This document shows positions 47,424 through 58,583 of a stretch of DNA of 64,000 bases, piece by piece; position 1 is the first letter of the stretch, and each line of letters opens with the position of its first letter. Made by a program: the position numbers and the translations under genes. The stretch covers positions 11,778,501 to 11,842,500 of the forward strand of contig NC_057768.1 in NCBI RefSeq assembly GCF_010389155.1, read 5' to 3'. The notes under the pieces are model-generated. The model ran no database searches and was not told the origin of the DNA. It saw only the letters and a list, made by a program, of their open reading frames with translations. This DNA is from Erigeron canadensis (Eukaryota; Streptophyta; Magnoliopsida; Asterales; Asteraceae).

Positions 47424-47641
47424 ACACATTATATGTATTGTTTACATCCATGTTAAGTACCTGCAAAATACAAATAATAAACCGACATTTAAACATATAT
47501 ATAAAGGCCCCAATATGATCACAATATATACAAAGGTAATTTCATTGACAAACGGTAATTTACAAAAAAAATTACAAGACTTGAATATAAAATACATATC
47601 ACATTTAGAATGTTTTTGTCACCGAAAAACATGCACCAACA

Positions 47642-47945
47642 AATGGGAGCTCTACAACTCCTTTGTAATTCTGCTATTACTTTCTTAATCATAATTTGAG
47701 TTTTAGCCTAAGTTCATAGTCATATTCTTTAGATCTGATTGTCGATTCGAAGGAGTTAACAATGTTAGTTGTAGTATTCCGCAACATTAACTTGTTCATG
47801 CCAATAATAATCTATCCTTGCAAATTACGTATATCTTGTTTTTAATCCTTTTACAATCTAAAAAGATTTTGAAAGTTATAACTTAATGTTTTCTGAAAAA
47901 CACATTGTGGTAGGCTAAAATCTATTAATATTAATATTTTGATTA
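47642..47945. other. Spacer between SIRE-like LTR and Harbinger-like element
   Basis: AT-rich sequence; no gene or repeat border recognised. Confidence 0.4.
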
Positions 47946-48303
47946 TAAGGCTTGTCCTTATAGGACGTATTTCCAGCGTCCGACGCGCTTCCAAGGGAGG
48001 GCGCAATTAGCACGGAGGCGTCTTGGGGCTGCGTTCCGCTTGTTCTTTCCATCTTTAGACGCGCGGCTTTGATTGGTGGTGGGGTCCGAAGCTACCGTTG
48101 GTGAATAAAAAAAAAATTCCAACTTAAATTTTTAAAAATTAACAGCTAGTATGCCATTTTTTTTAATTTTTCTTTATTTTCTTTTTCTATTTATACCCCT
48201 TCCACACTACCATTTCAAATAAACAACTTCATATCACTTCCAAACCATTTTATCTTTCTCAAATCATTCTATAAACCATTTTTCACAAACCATTCCATTC
48301 GCA

Positions 48304-48678
48304 ATGAGTAGAAGTGTGTGGACTCAATCTGAGGATCTTTGTTTGTCGAGATGTTGGGTGACGAGGAGACCGGACCCTGTTACGGGTAGGTGTGAAATGA
48401 GCAATCCCGGCGTCTCCTTTTGGGATGACGTTACTGAAATGTTCAACACAGAGACCAATGGAGGACCACGAAGCAAGGCTCAACTGCAAGGTCGCTGGTC
48501 GAAGATGCGAAAGGAATGTAAACAGTTTGAGGCAATTTGGACACGGGTGATTGCACAAGGAGGCAACGGAGAGGATGAGCAACATTATGCAACGGCGCAT
48601 CAGATATATCGGGAGAAGCATGAGAGGGGATTCAGATACGAGCACTGCTTCAGGCAGCTTATCTTTGTTCCTTTTTAG
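48304..48678 (+). CDS. Myb/SANT-like protein of Harbinger ORF1 type, probably truncated
   Basis: The 124-aa product begins with a trihelix/Myb-like pattern (VWTQSEDLCLSRCWV at about residues 5-19, FWDDVTEMFN at about 40, LQGRWSKMRKECKQF at about 60, then GEDEQHYATAHQIY and FRYEHCFRQL near the end). Plant proteins of this pattern are often annotated as 'NAM-associated' or Myb/SANT-like and accompany Harbinger transposases, where ORF1 helps DNA binding. It stops just where a longer C-terminal region normally begins. An AATAAAA signal follows at about 48779. Expression unknown. Confidence 0.65.
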   Translation: MSRSVWTQSEDLCLSRCWVTRRPDPVTGRCEMSNPGVSFWDDVTEMFNTETNGGPRSKAQLQGRWSKMRKECKQFEAIWTRVIAQGGNGEDEQHYATAHQIYREKHERGFRYEHCFRQLIFVPF

Positions 48679-48886
48679 TTGTTCACTTGATCATGAAGTA
48701 GACTTTTACTATTTTTAAGTGTGTTTTGTTTGTTTGAAGTGTGTGCTGTCTTTTACTATTGTAATCTTCTTAAGTATTTTAATAAAATCAGTCTATTTTA
48801 ATAAAAATAAGTTTATTCATAATTTTGATAACATTACAAACGGAAAAAAATAAAAAAACATACAACATAACATTAAAACATCCTAC

Positions 48887-49219
48887 TTATTTCTTCTGGG
48901 CATAAACTGCTTTGGCTTGGTTAATGAACTCATTCAAGGTGATGACCGCACAAGCAATTTCTTCCACAGTTTCTTGAATTTTGTCACACTTCCCCTGCAA
49001 ATAAGTAAAGTATTGACACTCAAGCTCAGTGCAATGCCTCGTTTGTATATACTTGATTTGTTCTTGACACCATTTCTTTTTCGCTTGAATTTTTAGACCA
49101 ATTTTAACAAGCTTGTCGTTCCACATTTGGTGGTCGAGGATATCAGCCATGATACTGTCATTCACTTGATCGACAGTCATTTGTGGTTTTCGGTTAGGGG
49201 CACTTGATGAAGAAGCCAT
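48887..49219 (-). CDS. Small helical protein (110 aa), related to the ORF at 49527
   Basis: The intact frame starts MASSSSAPNR and is mostly predicted helix, with Lys/Gln/Glu-rich heptad-like stretches and four cysteines. I do not recognise a named family. Aligned by eye with the divergent ORF at 49527 it shares MASSSS, IMADI, KK...C(Q/D)QQ..I and E..YF.YLQ positions, so the two are paralogues. A TATAAATA box (minus, 49271-49278) lies about 50 bp upstream of the ATG. Its 3' end converges on the Myb-like ORF. Function unknown; a host-derived passenger or element accessory protein are both possible. Confidence 0.6.
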   Translation of the reverse strand: MASSSSAPNRKPQMTVDQVNDSIMADILDHQMWNDKLVKIGLKIQAKKKWCQEQIKYIQTRHCTELECQYFTYLQGKCDKIQETVEEIACAVITLNEFINQAKAVYAQKK

Positions 49220-49526
49220 TGCAGATGTATAAAAGTGTGAGTTTTGAAATGAAATATCTGGTAAGGACTGTATTTATAGCTGAAGTCACATACGCTCCTC
49301 CAATGTTCAAAATTCAAAATATTTACCCCTCAAACGTTCAAAATTCAAAATATCTACATTTACAGTCCCTCAAACGGCCAAAAAATATTTACATTTACAG
49401 TCCCTTAACGGCTAGCTACATTATCACTCTATAAATAGCTTTCCGGAACCTTAACCAGTTTCATCACCATTCCACTTGTGTCTAATCGATCTACAAACTT
49501 GTTTCATCTGCTAACTCACTCACCAA
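49220..49526. promoter_or_regulatory. Shared bidirectional promoter with repeated motifs
   Basis: The 307 bp between two divergent ATGs contain a TATAAATA box for each direction (49271-49278 minus, 49430-49437 plus). Between them are tandem motifs: CAAACGTTCAAAATTCAAAATAT twice (about 49291-49354) and TACATTTACAGTCCCT twice (about 49355-49405). AACG(G/T) words recur. Nothing is known of its activity. Confidence 0.6.
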
Positions 49527-49841
49527 ATGGCTTCATCATCATCATCAAATAAGAATGTTTACCAACCTTGTCTCACCAAAGATGAGATGAAAACACAAAT
49601 CATGGCCGATATCAAAGAGGATACCCTCCTTCAAAATGAACTCTCTGGGGCACTGCTTTACCTACGAAAAAAGAGACACCAATGCGACCAACAAGTTCAG
49701 GATATAGAAGCACCAGGTCACAAGGTCTCCAATCACGAAGAGACATATTCTTATTTTCTGCAGGATGAGAGCAAAAAGGTGAAGAGGGCGATCGATCATG
49801 TTTTTAAGGCCGGTCACACGTTGACCGACCAATGCACTTAG
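49527..49841 (+). CDS. Small helical protein (104 aa), paralogue of 48887-49219
   Basis: Starts ATGGCTTCATCATCA, like the divergent partner, about 90 bp after a TATAAATA box. The product is helical and charged, with IMADI at residue 30, CDQQVQDIE at about 53 and a FLQDESKKVKR segment. The annotated frame ends in TAG (49839-49841), but the same frame continues past this and a second TAG (49915-49917) to TAA near 49983, adding an acidic KDDDDEK tail. The original protein may therefore have been about 152 aa, and the gene may be decaying. Family unknown. Confidence 0.55.
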   Translation: MASSSSSNKNVYQPCLTKDEMKTQIMADIKEDTLLQNELSGALLYLRKKRHQCDQQVQDIEAPGHKVSNHEETYSYFLQDESKKVKRAIDHVFKAGHTLTDQCT

Positions 49842-50268
49842 GCAGAATCGTATCACGACAACTACGGAGAAGGCAAATCAACGTGGGAAGTGAAATGCCC
49901 AGAACATGACAAGTGGTAGGCCAATGAAACGGCTTACTGTGGATTAGGAAAAATGTCAATCAAAGATGATGACGATGAAAAGTAACCATATCATTATTAT
50001 TTTTTTTTTTCCAGTATTGTATTTTTTTTAACTGTATTGTTTTTAATTTTAAGTAATGTAATGTGTGTTTAAGTATTAATAAAATGTGTTTTGTTTTTAA
50101 TTTTGTGTAAAAAAAATGAAATAATAAAATATTGAATGAATAGTGAAGAAGTGAGGAAGAAGTGGGTAATATGAGGAGGGAGGTGTTCTTGGAAAGAGAA
50201 ACCTGATGAATAATGAAATAAGCGGGTAAGAAGTAGGGAAGAAATGCCTCCTATAAGGAGAGGCCTAA

Positions 50269-52336
50269 GAGTTGGTTATATTGTAAGGTATAATGGTGAA
50301 TTAAACTATATACGAAGGCGGGATCCAAATGTTAGGTTAAAGATCAAAGGAGAAAAAAATATATATATATAGTGATGATGAAAAGGTAATACTAAAAAGT
50401 ATAAATGCATAGGCAAGGGTTAGGTATGGATACAAATCTCTAGGTAAAGTTAGACCATCTTTGACATTTAGATTAAAATCGAAGATCAAACATAATCTTT
50501 TAATCTTGACCCTTAGTTTTAATCCGACGGTTAAAGTTGCGTTAACTTTAATTACTAATAATGTTGAATCAATTTTAAAAAATTTCAATCCGTTACGAAT
50601 ATTTTTAAAGCGTTGCTAAATTCATTCCAATTGATCCCAATTGAGAATCATATATATTGCACTGCATATATCTTTACCAAATCCTTGTGTGTCCCACCGT
50701 TGCTATTTTTACAGTTCAAACTTTTAGGTCTTTCCACAAGCATTTTTTTTTTCTCAAAGGTAAATTAAGATAACTAAAAAGTCACTAGTCCACCTGATCT
50801 TTCAACTCATCACATGATATATAAGTAAGACTTAAAGCTATAAGCTCATCCTCATTATTAAAGTCATTCGGTACGTTACCCTTACCATTTTGAGCGAGGA
50901 TCATTGGTGTCACTCCACATGCTTAATTACCTTCGTGAGGGTGTATTAGAAGATTAATTACTTAAGTAATCGTCTATTACGCTAATTAACTTTAGTATCG
51001 TTTACTCATTTGTGATTATGTAACATATTGCAAGGACAAGAACTTAATTAAGAAATGATCTGTAAACCTTATGATCTAACTCACGTAGAGACGGACCAAT
51101 TATAAATTCTAGAAAAGATGAATAACTTTATAACTGAAAACTACGTTGTAAAATTTTTGTCCAACTTAATTAGTAAATGGCCCCCAAAAACTCAGAGACG
51201 GTCCTGCCAAGAGGACCATATGTCATAATCCCTAGGTATTTTTCTTCAAACCATGTATATATGTATACTCACTTAATGTGAAAAAAGATACAGTGTGTTA
51301 AAGAAAGTGGCGGCGTGTGAATTCGTTATCCGGGCAGTCGTTTCTTTAGTGGGCACTGAGTTATCGTCGTTGGTTGCCACGATTTGACAAGTACCAGATA
51401 TCCTAATGGCTGGAGGATGAAGCAACTTGTGGTTCATATCCAAATAGTCAAAATTTGAATCCCTATGATTTTCATTTGGTGCAAATATGAGGTGTAGTTG
51501 CTTTTAGATATCTATAAAGGTTCCCATATCTAGTAGCCCTTGATTATTAGCATGCTTAAATAGTGCATATCTAATGTACATTAAACATCATAGTGTCGAC
51601 TTTTTTCTAATCACATAAAGATACTTGGATTGCATCTTTGAAACATTTGAAATATATATAGCACATCACTCAGAGCTTTTACTGCATGATATACTATAAA
51701 TCATTCTTGCAATATTCCTTCCGTACGTCTAACATGTTTTTAGTGGTCGCATAATTACATATATCAAAACTGATCATTTCCTAGGTTCGTACTTGAGTTC
51801 GTTGGTTTCGGTCAAGCCGGCTTGTAACAGAGGAGTCATTTGTTTCACAGTTTCGAACTTGTATATTGGTCTGAAGCCGAACATTAACCGTACTTGAGTA
51901 CTTTCTTTAATTTGTAAATAATGAATAAAAGAAGAAAGAATCTATTTGCATAAAGCATATCTGGTGACACCCATTACTCATGGCCCATTAACCCATTTCA
52001 TTTACTTTGTATTTATAGCTTGTGGACTCATTAGGTCGATCCGACCCCATTGCATTTAAATACAAATATGCTTTTCTTATCTGCATATTTCTATGGATAT
52101 ATTCATGTTATATGTTTTTAACCTAAATTTTTTGGTTCTATATCATCTTTGTTGATAACCTCAATCACTTATACGTAACCAAATCAGTTCAATAATTCGG
52201 ACTAATCTACTCCACACTCCTACTTTAGACATTCAAAATAGTCCTTTCCATAGCCCGGCGGGTTGTCCTGAGGCACGATGCTCACTCACGAGTCACAAAT
52301 ATGTGGATTACGTACCCTACATGGCTGCATATGTAG
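50269..52336. other. Non-coding stretch, nothing firmly recognised
   Basis: No ORF, RNA gene or element border could be supported. A CCCCCAAAAACTCAGAGACGGTCCTGCC segment (about 51180-51207) looks like an old repeat. Confidence 0.4.
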
Positions 52337-52341
52337 GAAAT

Positions 52342-53838
52342 TGATGTGTCATATTTTATACCGTTTCCCACGTGACTTTAGGACCAATTATTCATTATTT
52401 TTATAGTTTTATATCCAACTTTCGATGCTTTGAGGGTGTATTAAGTGTTTTCAGGTTGGAGATTGATTAGACGAATGAATTGGTTGATTTTGATGATAGA
52501 TAGAAGAAACGGGAGAAGGATTCGATCGAAATCAAGTGAAAGACAAAGGAAACGAATTCTGAAAGTCGTAACGGCCGTTACTATTGTAATGGGCGTTATA
52601 TAGTGATTTTGGGTTTCATCTGTAACTTGCAGTTACTCCACTAACGGCAGTTAGTATTTCAAAGGAGTGTAACGGCCATTACTCCACTAACGGCAGTTAT
52701 AAGGGAAGTTCAAAGGTAACAGCCATTACTCCACTAACGGTCGTTACACGCGAATTTTGTATATATAGACGATTAGGGTTCTGCTTTGAGGGACGAATCT
52801 TTGGCAATTTTTATTTAGGTTTCTCATAGTTCTTAGCCTTTTGGAGCAAACAAGTTGTTAGGGTTTCACATCTTTTCAGCTTTGGATTGTAATCATCATT
52901 GCTACCAGATTATCTTCAATCATTTGGTATAATATGATTTCTTTTCTATTTGTTTGTTCTAGTGTTTTTAATATGAGTAGCTAATTCTTTTGCACCCGCT
53001 TGGGTAGTAAGCATGTCATAGGGTCGAATTAATGTTGCTTGCAAGTGTTGGACAAGGTTTATATGTTTAATCGAAGATCCACATTTATTTGGATTTAAAT
53101 ATTGTTTTCATCTTTTATATTATTTGATTGATAATTGTAATTAAAAGTTCGGGAGAAATCTATGTCATTGTCAATTGATTTATGAAACGGTTAATCGGTC
53201 TATAATTAACCTAAAATCGTTGGAGTTCGGGAGAAATCAACGATAGAGATTTTAAACAATTAAATTCATTTTGAGTGTGTAAACGCTTATGATAGAGGGA
53301 TCTAATTAGGCGAATAAGCAGTTCGGGAGAAAGCTTTCAAAAGATTAAATCATAAAATCAACTCAGGTTTTTAATGCTTAACTGTTTAGAGTAGAAATTA
53401 AGTGCGGGAGCAATAATTATATTTTGAGCAGTTAAAGTTTCAAGTATAAGTATAACGGGAGTTCATCTTGTCTACCTTTTGAGTCGTTCAACAAATGCAA
53501 ATAACATTTAGACCCGATGATTGGCATGTGAGCTGGCCCAAGTAGGTGTTCCTTTTAAATCTGTGTTAAGATTCAACAACCAAATATTCTCTTGCGATTA
53601 ATCCTACGGGATTATTGACTTTTCTTACTAACTTTTGCAACGTGACAATTCGGTTACAAAACCCCCCGTTTAATCTGAATCACTTTACTGTAACATTTGC
53701 TTAATAAGTCCTCGTGTTCGATCTCGGTTTACCAAGTTAACTATATTGCATACGAATGGGTTCACTGCCCGTAAGTGTGTAGTAGTCAGTAGCTAGGTAT
53801 TTCGTGTTTATAAATTTAAGACTAGAAAATACACATCA
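52342..53838 (+). repeat. Gypsy solo LTR (1497 bp), TSD GAAAT
   Basis: It begins TGATGTGTCATATTTTATACC and ends AAAATACACATCA; perfect GAAAT duplications lie at 52337-52341 and 53839-53843. It aligns with the truncated LTR at 41043-42324. U3 (about 52565-52750) holds many copies of TAACGGCCGTTA-like palindromes before a TATATATAGACG promoter motif. Family likely Athila/Tat-like; that is inference. Confidence 0.88.
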
Positions 53839-53843
53839 GAAAT

Positions 53844-56800
53844 TAAGTTGTTATGGATTAAATTATAAGAAGTTTTTTAGGAATAAGCAAGTTGCCCCGG
53901 AGGCACCACGCTCACTCACGAGTCATGAGTGTGGAATACATATCCTACATATGTAGGGATTGTAGTGAATATGAAAGTTGTCCTTAAATGTCAAGACTGC
54001 TGAAGGTTTGATAAGTTAATATCAAAATTGTAACATAGTTGTATGTTTATTATTTGATTGATTAAGCAGCACCACAATTTTAATTATTTTATTATATATT
54101 GTTCCTGATATCATATTGATGGACCCATTGGTCAAAAAAATGTCTAAATTGGCTGAAAAGTCTGTGTTAGAACCACATGAGTAAGTGCAGGGTACCTCTG
54201 TGACACTGCATTGAATTGAATAAAGAAACTGGAGGGCACTCCACTTCCATGAGGTAGATAGATAGTAGAGGAAAAATGATTAATCAATTTAACTGGTGTG
54301 CTTAAAGATATGTCTAAAACCTTAAGAATTTGACATGTGGATTCCACTAATTCTTTTTCCTAATCTTGCCTCCTGATTTTTTCACATGTTATCATCTTAC
54401 AATTAGGCACATTTTTAGACACACCAAGTAAGTTGATTTAAGTTGATTTATCATTATCCATATTAGAAACATATAGCACAAAGAACAAGCTCATTCAATG
54501 TTTTCAGCATGTGTAATCTTGACATACTTTAGTGAAAAAAATCTGACCTATACATTCTTTAAGAAATTAATTTTAAACTTTTTGTGACACACTTGTGAAT
54601 TGACATCACAGACCCCACAGTACATAAAAGATTTGAATCCATATTTTGACGGTGCACCCATTCCCCTCTGATGAATTATTTAGTGTGATTTTGTGAAATA
54701 TACCAAGAGTAACATTATTGGACAACTGGATAATTTTACTATTGCGAATATATAAAATCAGAAGTATAATAAACTCCCAAAAACATAAACAACAGGAACA
54801 GTATACAAGCCCATCTTAACTAGAACATATGATAGGTGAGATATCGAGATGTAGACCGTAGACGTTTAACCTTTATCCACAAAAGAACCCCGGCCAAAAG
54901 ATGAAGATAAAATATTAAGCAACCATACTATATCAGAATAGTATTTACATGGAATAAAATAAAAGTATAATAAACTCCCGATAACAAATTATATCATAAA
55001 TCCATAAAAGTTATTATAGATATATTATATCGTTGAGGAATTCATAAAACATTTGTGGATTATACTAATGCTTGAATACGTAAAATGTGATTAAAGATTT
55101 TTATAGTTGATAAACAATATTTTAAGTGTCATAATTTATAGATACAATAAGATATTATCATCAGCAATACTCAAGTTTATCATTAGGCATCCTAGCTACT
55201 CATCATTCCCTTAAAATTTGTGCATCTTCAACCTAGAAACTTTAAGCTAGGTGCACGATCGTAGTTCAAGAATTCCCATGTTTGAATCTTCACCCACAGT
55301 TGTAATTGAATGTACACAAAGTGACAAACCGAACCTCATGCCGGAACATTTTTTTTTATCAAAAAAAGTCCGGGACGTCCTATGTGAGAAAAGTTAAGGC
55401 CGCCCTCTTTAACAAATGATAAACATATGCATAGACAATTGCAGCTTACATTTTCCGATGATACACTCGGCTTTGGTATATTTGTCGTACAGACCTTTCA
55501 GTTTGCAACCTGATGGCATGTTCAAACATCGACCTAGAAGTTATTTTAGTTTAGTAAATTAGGTGTATTTGATAGACAATGTCGTGACTCGTACGTGGTC
55601 GTGACCTAGTTGGAGCCATGAACAAATTTTGAAAGTTAGTCGTTGAGCCAGTAGGGTACGTGATAAAAAAGATTATGGTGCAATTATGTACAAAGTGAAA
55701 AATAAGTTGTCATTTCAGCCTTTTATCCCAAAGTTATTTTTTTTGTAATAGGCATCCTAGATTTATTTGCTTACTACCCTATGATTAAGAAATTCCTAAA
55801 TTAGCCAGGCCAAAACTCAAGATGATCTGGGTGCTCTAGCTTTTGACTAAAAGACATCACCACACAAAAGCAAAGTAGCACAAATTTATCAATTACAGGA
55901 AAGGGCGTGAGTTTTGATATTGGCTTAAAAGAAGTGAAAACTCCCTCTTGTGTGCAAGAGATAAGATTCTATAAATTCAAAAATACTGAGAATCAATGAG
56001 ACCATACACAAGTTGGAAAGCTGAAATACAAGCAATCATTCGATGATAAAGATGCATCATAATTCATCAAGTCATGATATCGTATGCATGTCCGGTTCCG
56101 AATTTGGGTAATTGTAAACTGTACCAGATAGACAGATAGGAAGATTAGCATCTAAATTCCCAGACAATTGTACACAAATAACACAGTGGCATGTTTCTCA
56201 TCAATTGATTAAACAGGACACATCCTTGAAATTTATTCTCACTCCAATCGTAACGACGTCCTTTGTGGTTAAAAATTTCATGTACTATATGTTTCTCTAC
56301 TCGGAGATAGCACCACATATCTTGATTCACCCACCACAATTCTTGATTAGCATACATGTAAAACGATCGGTTAAAAATGTGGTGTATTTAACATCTACCA
56401 TATGATAATAATAGTCAAAATACAAAAAACCTATACAGTGGGCTTGACCAAAGTAAAACCATTATGAATTTACAGGGAAGTGAAGAATTTTCCATAATTT
56501 TGAAATTTTTGATAAAACGAGAACCAGCCAAAATGAGAGAATGCGAAATCAATTCTATTACTAGAAGACACGGAAAAGGTTCGTAAGGGGTAAGAGTGCA
56601 GTCGGCATTTTGCATCGGCTACTTCCATTGGTAAGAGTTGGCTCCTTGGCTCCATTACATCCCCTCTATTGGCAAGTAGGATTGACTCCTTTTGGCAAGT
56701 AAGCTCGGCTCTTTTTGGCTTATTGTAATTCTCAAAACTAACATTGGCTCTCTTTGGCAAAAATTGACACTACACTTTACAAATTGTCATGATTTGACAA

Positions 56801-56878
56801 GAGTAGGCAAGTTTTTGGCTTGACAAGTGGCGGACTTCTATTGACAAAAAATAACAAGTCAAAACTTACCAATTTGCA
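53844..56878. other. Non-coding stretch with one diverged repeat block
   Basis: No supported gene. The block at about 55830-56240 is copy 1 of a three-copy repeat. A simple-word stretch rich in TTGGCAAGTA/GGCTC occurs at about 56600-56830. Confidence 0.4.
55830..56240 (+). repeat. Diverged repeat block R, copy 1
   Basis: Shares in order GACATCACCACACAAAAGC, AAGAGATAAGATTCTA, GTATGCATGTCC and a TTAGCATCTAAATTCCCAGACAATTG... block with copies at about 59690 and 61920. Non-coding in all frames. Confidence 0.5.
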
Positions 56879-57171
56879 TGGTTGCAAATATCGGCCATAT
56901 TGGTCGATATATCGGATATCGACCTTCAAATGATACGAAATATGGGTTATCGGCTAAACTTATTGTTTTGGTCAAATGTCGGTCAATATCGGTCAAAAAA
57001 AGTTTGAATTTCTTTTTAAAAAAAATAAATAAATAACAGATTAAAATAAAAAAAATAGGGTTTCTGACTTTAAGATTAAAAGGTATAAAATTTGTTTCGT
57101 AACATAGCAATTAAGATTGAAAGGTATGTAAACTTATGTAAAATTGTATATATTGTTAGTATATATATATA

Positions 57172-58503
57172 GGGTAGAGATCCTGGAAGAGGGTGTCTTA
57201 AGGAAAGAAGGGAAATAAGGTCCTATAGGCCAATTAGAACGCGACATGTGTCAACATGAAAAAAATGCGCGGTGGCATTTTGGTAAATAAATCAAACTTT
57301 TTTGAAGCTTGGTTAACCTGGGTTCTAGGTCAGCTTGGGTTCTGATCAGCTTGATAGGTCAGCTTGGTTTGGTCAGCTTGGGTTCTGGGTTAGCTTGGGT
57401 TCTAGGTTAGCTTGGTTGGTTAGCTTGGTCTGGGTCAGCTTGGGATCTGATCAGCTTAGTTGGTCAGCATGATCAGATTGGGGTCAGGTTCAGATTGGGT
57501 CAGGTTGGGGTTAGATTGGGTTAGCTTGGGGTTGGGTCAGCTTGGGGTCAGGTTGGGTCAGCTTGGGTTGGGTCAGCTTGACACAATTTACACAAATGTA
57601 GATTATGGGTTTTGGGTCAGCTTGGGGTTGGGTTGGGTCAGCTTGGGGTCTGGTTCACGTTGGGTCTGTTTGGGTCAGCTTGGTTAGCTTGGGTTGGGTC
57701 AGCTTGACACAATCTACACAAATGTAGATTAATCTACACTAATGTAGATTATGAGTTTTGGGTCAGCTTGGGGTTGGATTGGGTCAGCTTGGGGTCTGGG
57801 TCAGCTTGGTAATCTTGGATTGGGTCACCTTGACACAATCTACACAAAATGTAGATTATAGGTTTGGGTCAGCTTGGGGTTGGGTTGGGTCAGCTTGGGG
57901 TTTGCGTCAGGTTGGGTCATGTTGGTTAGCTTGACACAAAACTACACATAATCTACACAAATGTAGATCCCAAGCTGACCCAGATTCCAGGCTGACCAAG
58001 CTGACCCATAACCCAGGCTGACCAATCTGACCCAACCAAGCTGATCAGAACCCAAGTTGATCCAGAACATAAGCTGACCAACCAAGCTGACCTAGAACCC
58101 AGGCGGACAAACCAAGCTGACCTAGAATCCAGGTTGACCAAGCTGACCCAACCAAGTTGATCATAACCCAAGCTGACTCAGACCCAAGCTGACCCAGAAC
58201 CAGGCTGACAAAAGTTTGATTTATTTATAAAAATACCACCACGTTTTTTTTTAAAAAAAATCCACATGTCAGCAACGATATACAAGACTTTTTTGTAAAA
58301 ACGCTAAGACTTTCCAGCAACGAGCCCACAGAAAAATCATGTGTAAGTTAACTTACACATGATTTTCTGGTGGGCCCGTCGCCGGAAAGTCTTAGTGTTT
58401 TTATAAAAAAGTTTTGTATATCGTAGTAGATGATGATGGTGTATAAAAATCTATGGTCCTAGTTGGTCCTAAAATAAGAGGTGGTCTCAAAATATCTCAC
58501 TCA
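57172..58503. mobile_element. Chimeric foldback element with an inverted CAGCTTGG array
   Basis: (TA)n on both sides. The left arm begins AGGGTAGAGATCCTGG. Arm segments AAATAAATCAAACTTTT (about 57286) and AAAAGTTTGATTTATTT (about 58206) face each other around the array. From about 58273 the sequence switches to the right three-quarters of family B (18108-18359). So the right end belongs to another family. Confidence 0.65.
57305..58205. repeat. Inverted minisatellite GGGTCAGCTTGG / CCAAGCTGACCC
   Basis: Direct repeats of GGTCAGCTTGG with short spacers run to about 57935, including three or more ACACAATCTACACAAATGTAGATTA units, then the reverse complement (CCAAGCTGACC) runs from about 57966 to 58205. 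A transcript could form a long hairpin. Confidence 0.8.
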
Positions 58504-58583
58504 TATATATATATATTAGATAAATTCTATTTTACAAATTAGGGTATCCGATATATCTGATATATCGCATATTGAAACCTCAC

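Larger units (their letters stand above)
45649..47641 (-). repeat. SIRE-like copia LTR, interrupted twice
   Basis: It runs from TGTTCAGGTCGC (plus-strand start) to GCATGCACCAACA and matches the LTR at 23130-23646 over the shared part. A promoter-type CCTATAAATAGAGAGAG is at about 46140 (minus). Without the MITE (45781-45969) and the solo LTR (46471-47423) the LTR is about 850 bp. Confidence 0.7.
47949..50265 (+). mobile_element. Non-autonomous PIF/Harbinger-like element (2317 bp)
   Basis: The ends are GGCTTGTCCTTATAGGAC and, inverted, GGCCTCTCCTTATAGGAG. TAA flanks both sides (47946-47948, 50266-50268), the 3-bp duplication typical of PIF/Harbinger. Inside are a Myb/SANT-like ORF and a divergent pair of small ORFs. 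No DDE transposase is present, so movement would need a transposase from elsewhere. Assignment rests on ends, target duplication and the Myb-like ORF. Confidence 0.75.
56879..58583. mobile_element. Outer foldback element, split by a nested insertion
   Basis: Ends GGTTGCAAATATCGGCC (left) and, on the minus strand at the right, GGTTTCAATATGCGATATATC are related inverted repeats rich in GATATATCGG words. The (TA)n near its middle is the site of the chimeric element at 57172-58503. Confidence 0.5.

Noticed and set aside
57460..57687. Repetitive GLGSGSV-type open frame
   Set aside because: Translation of the CAGCTTGG minisatellite; no start context or homology expected.
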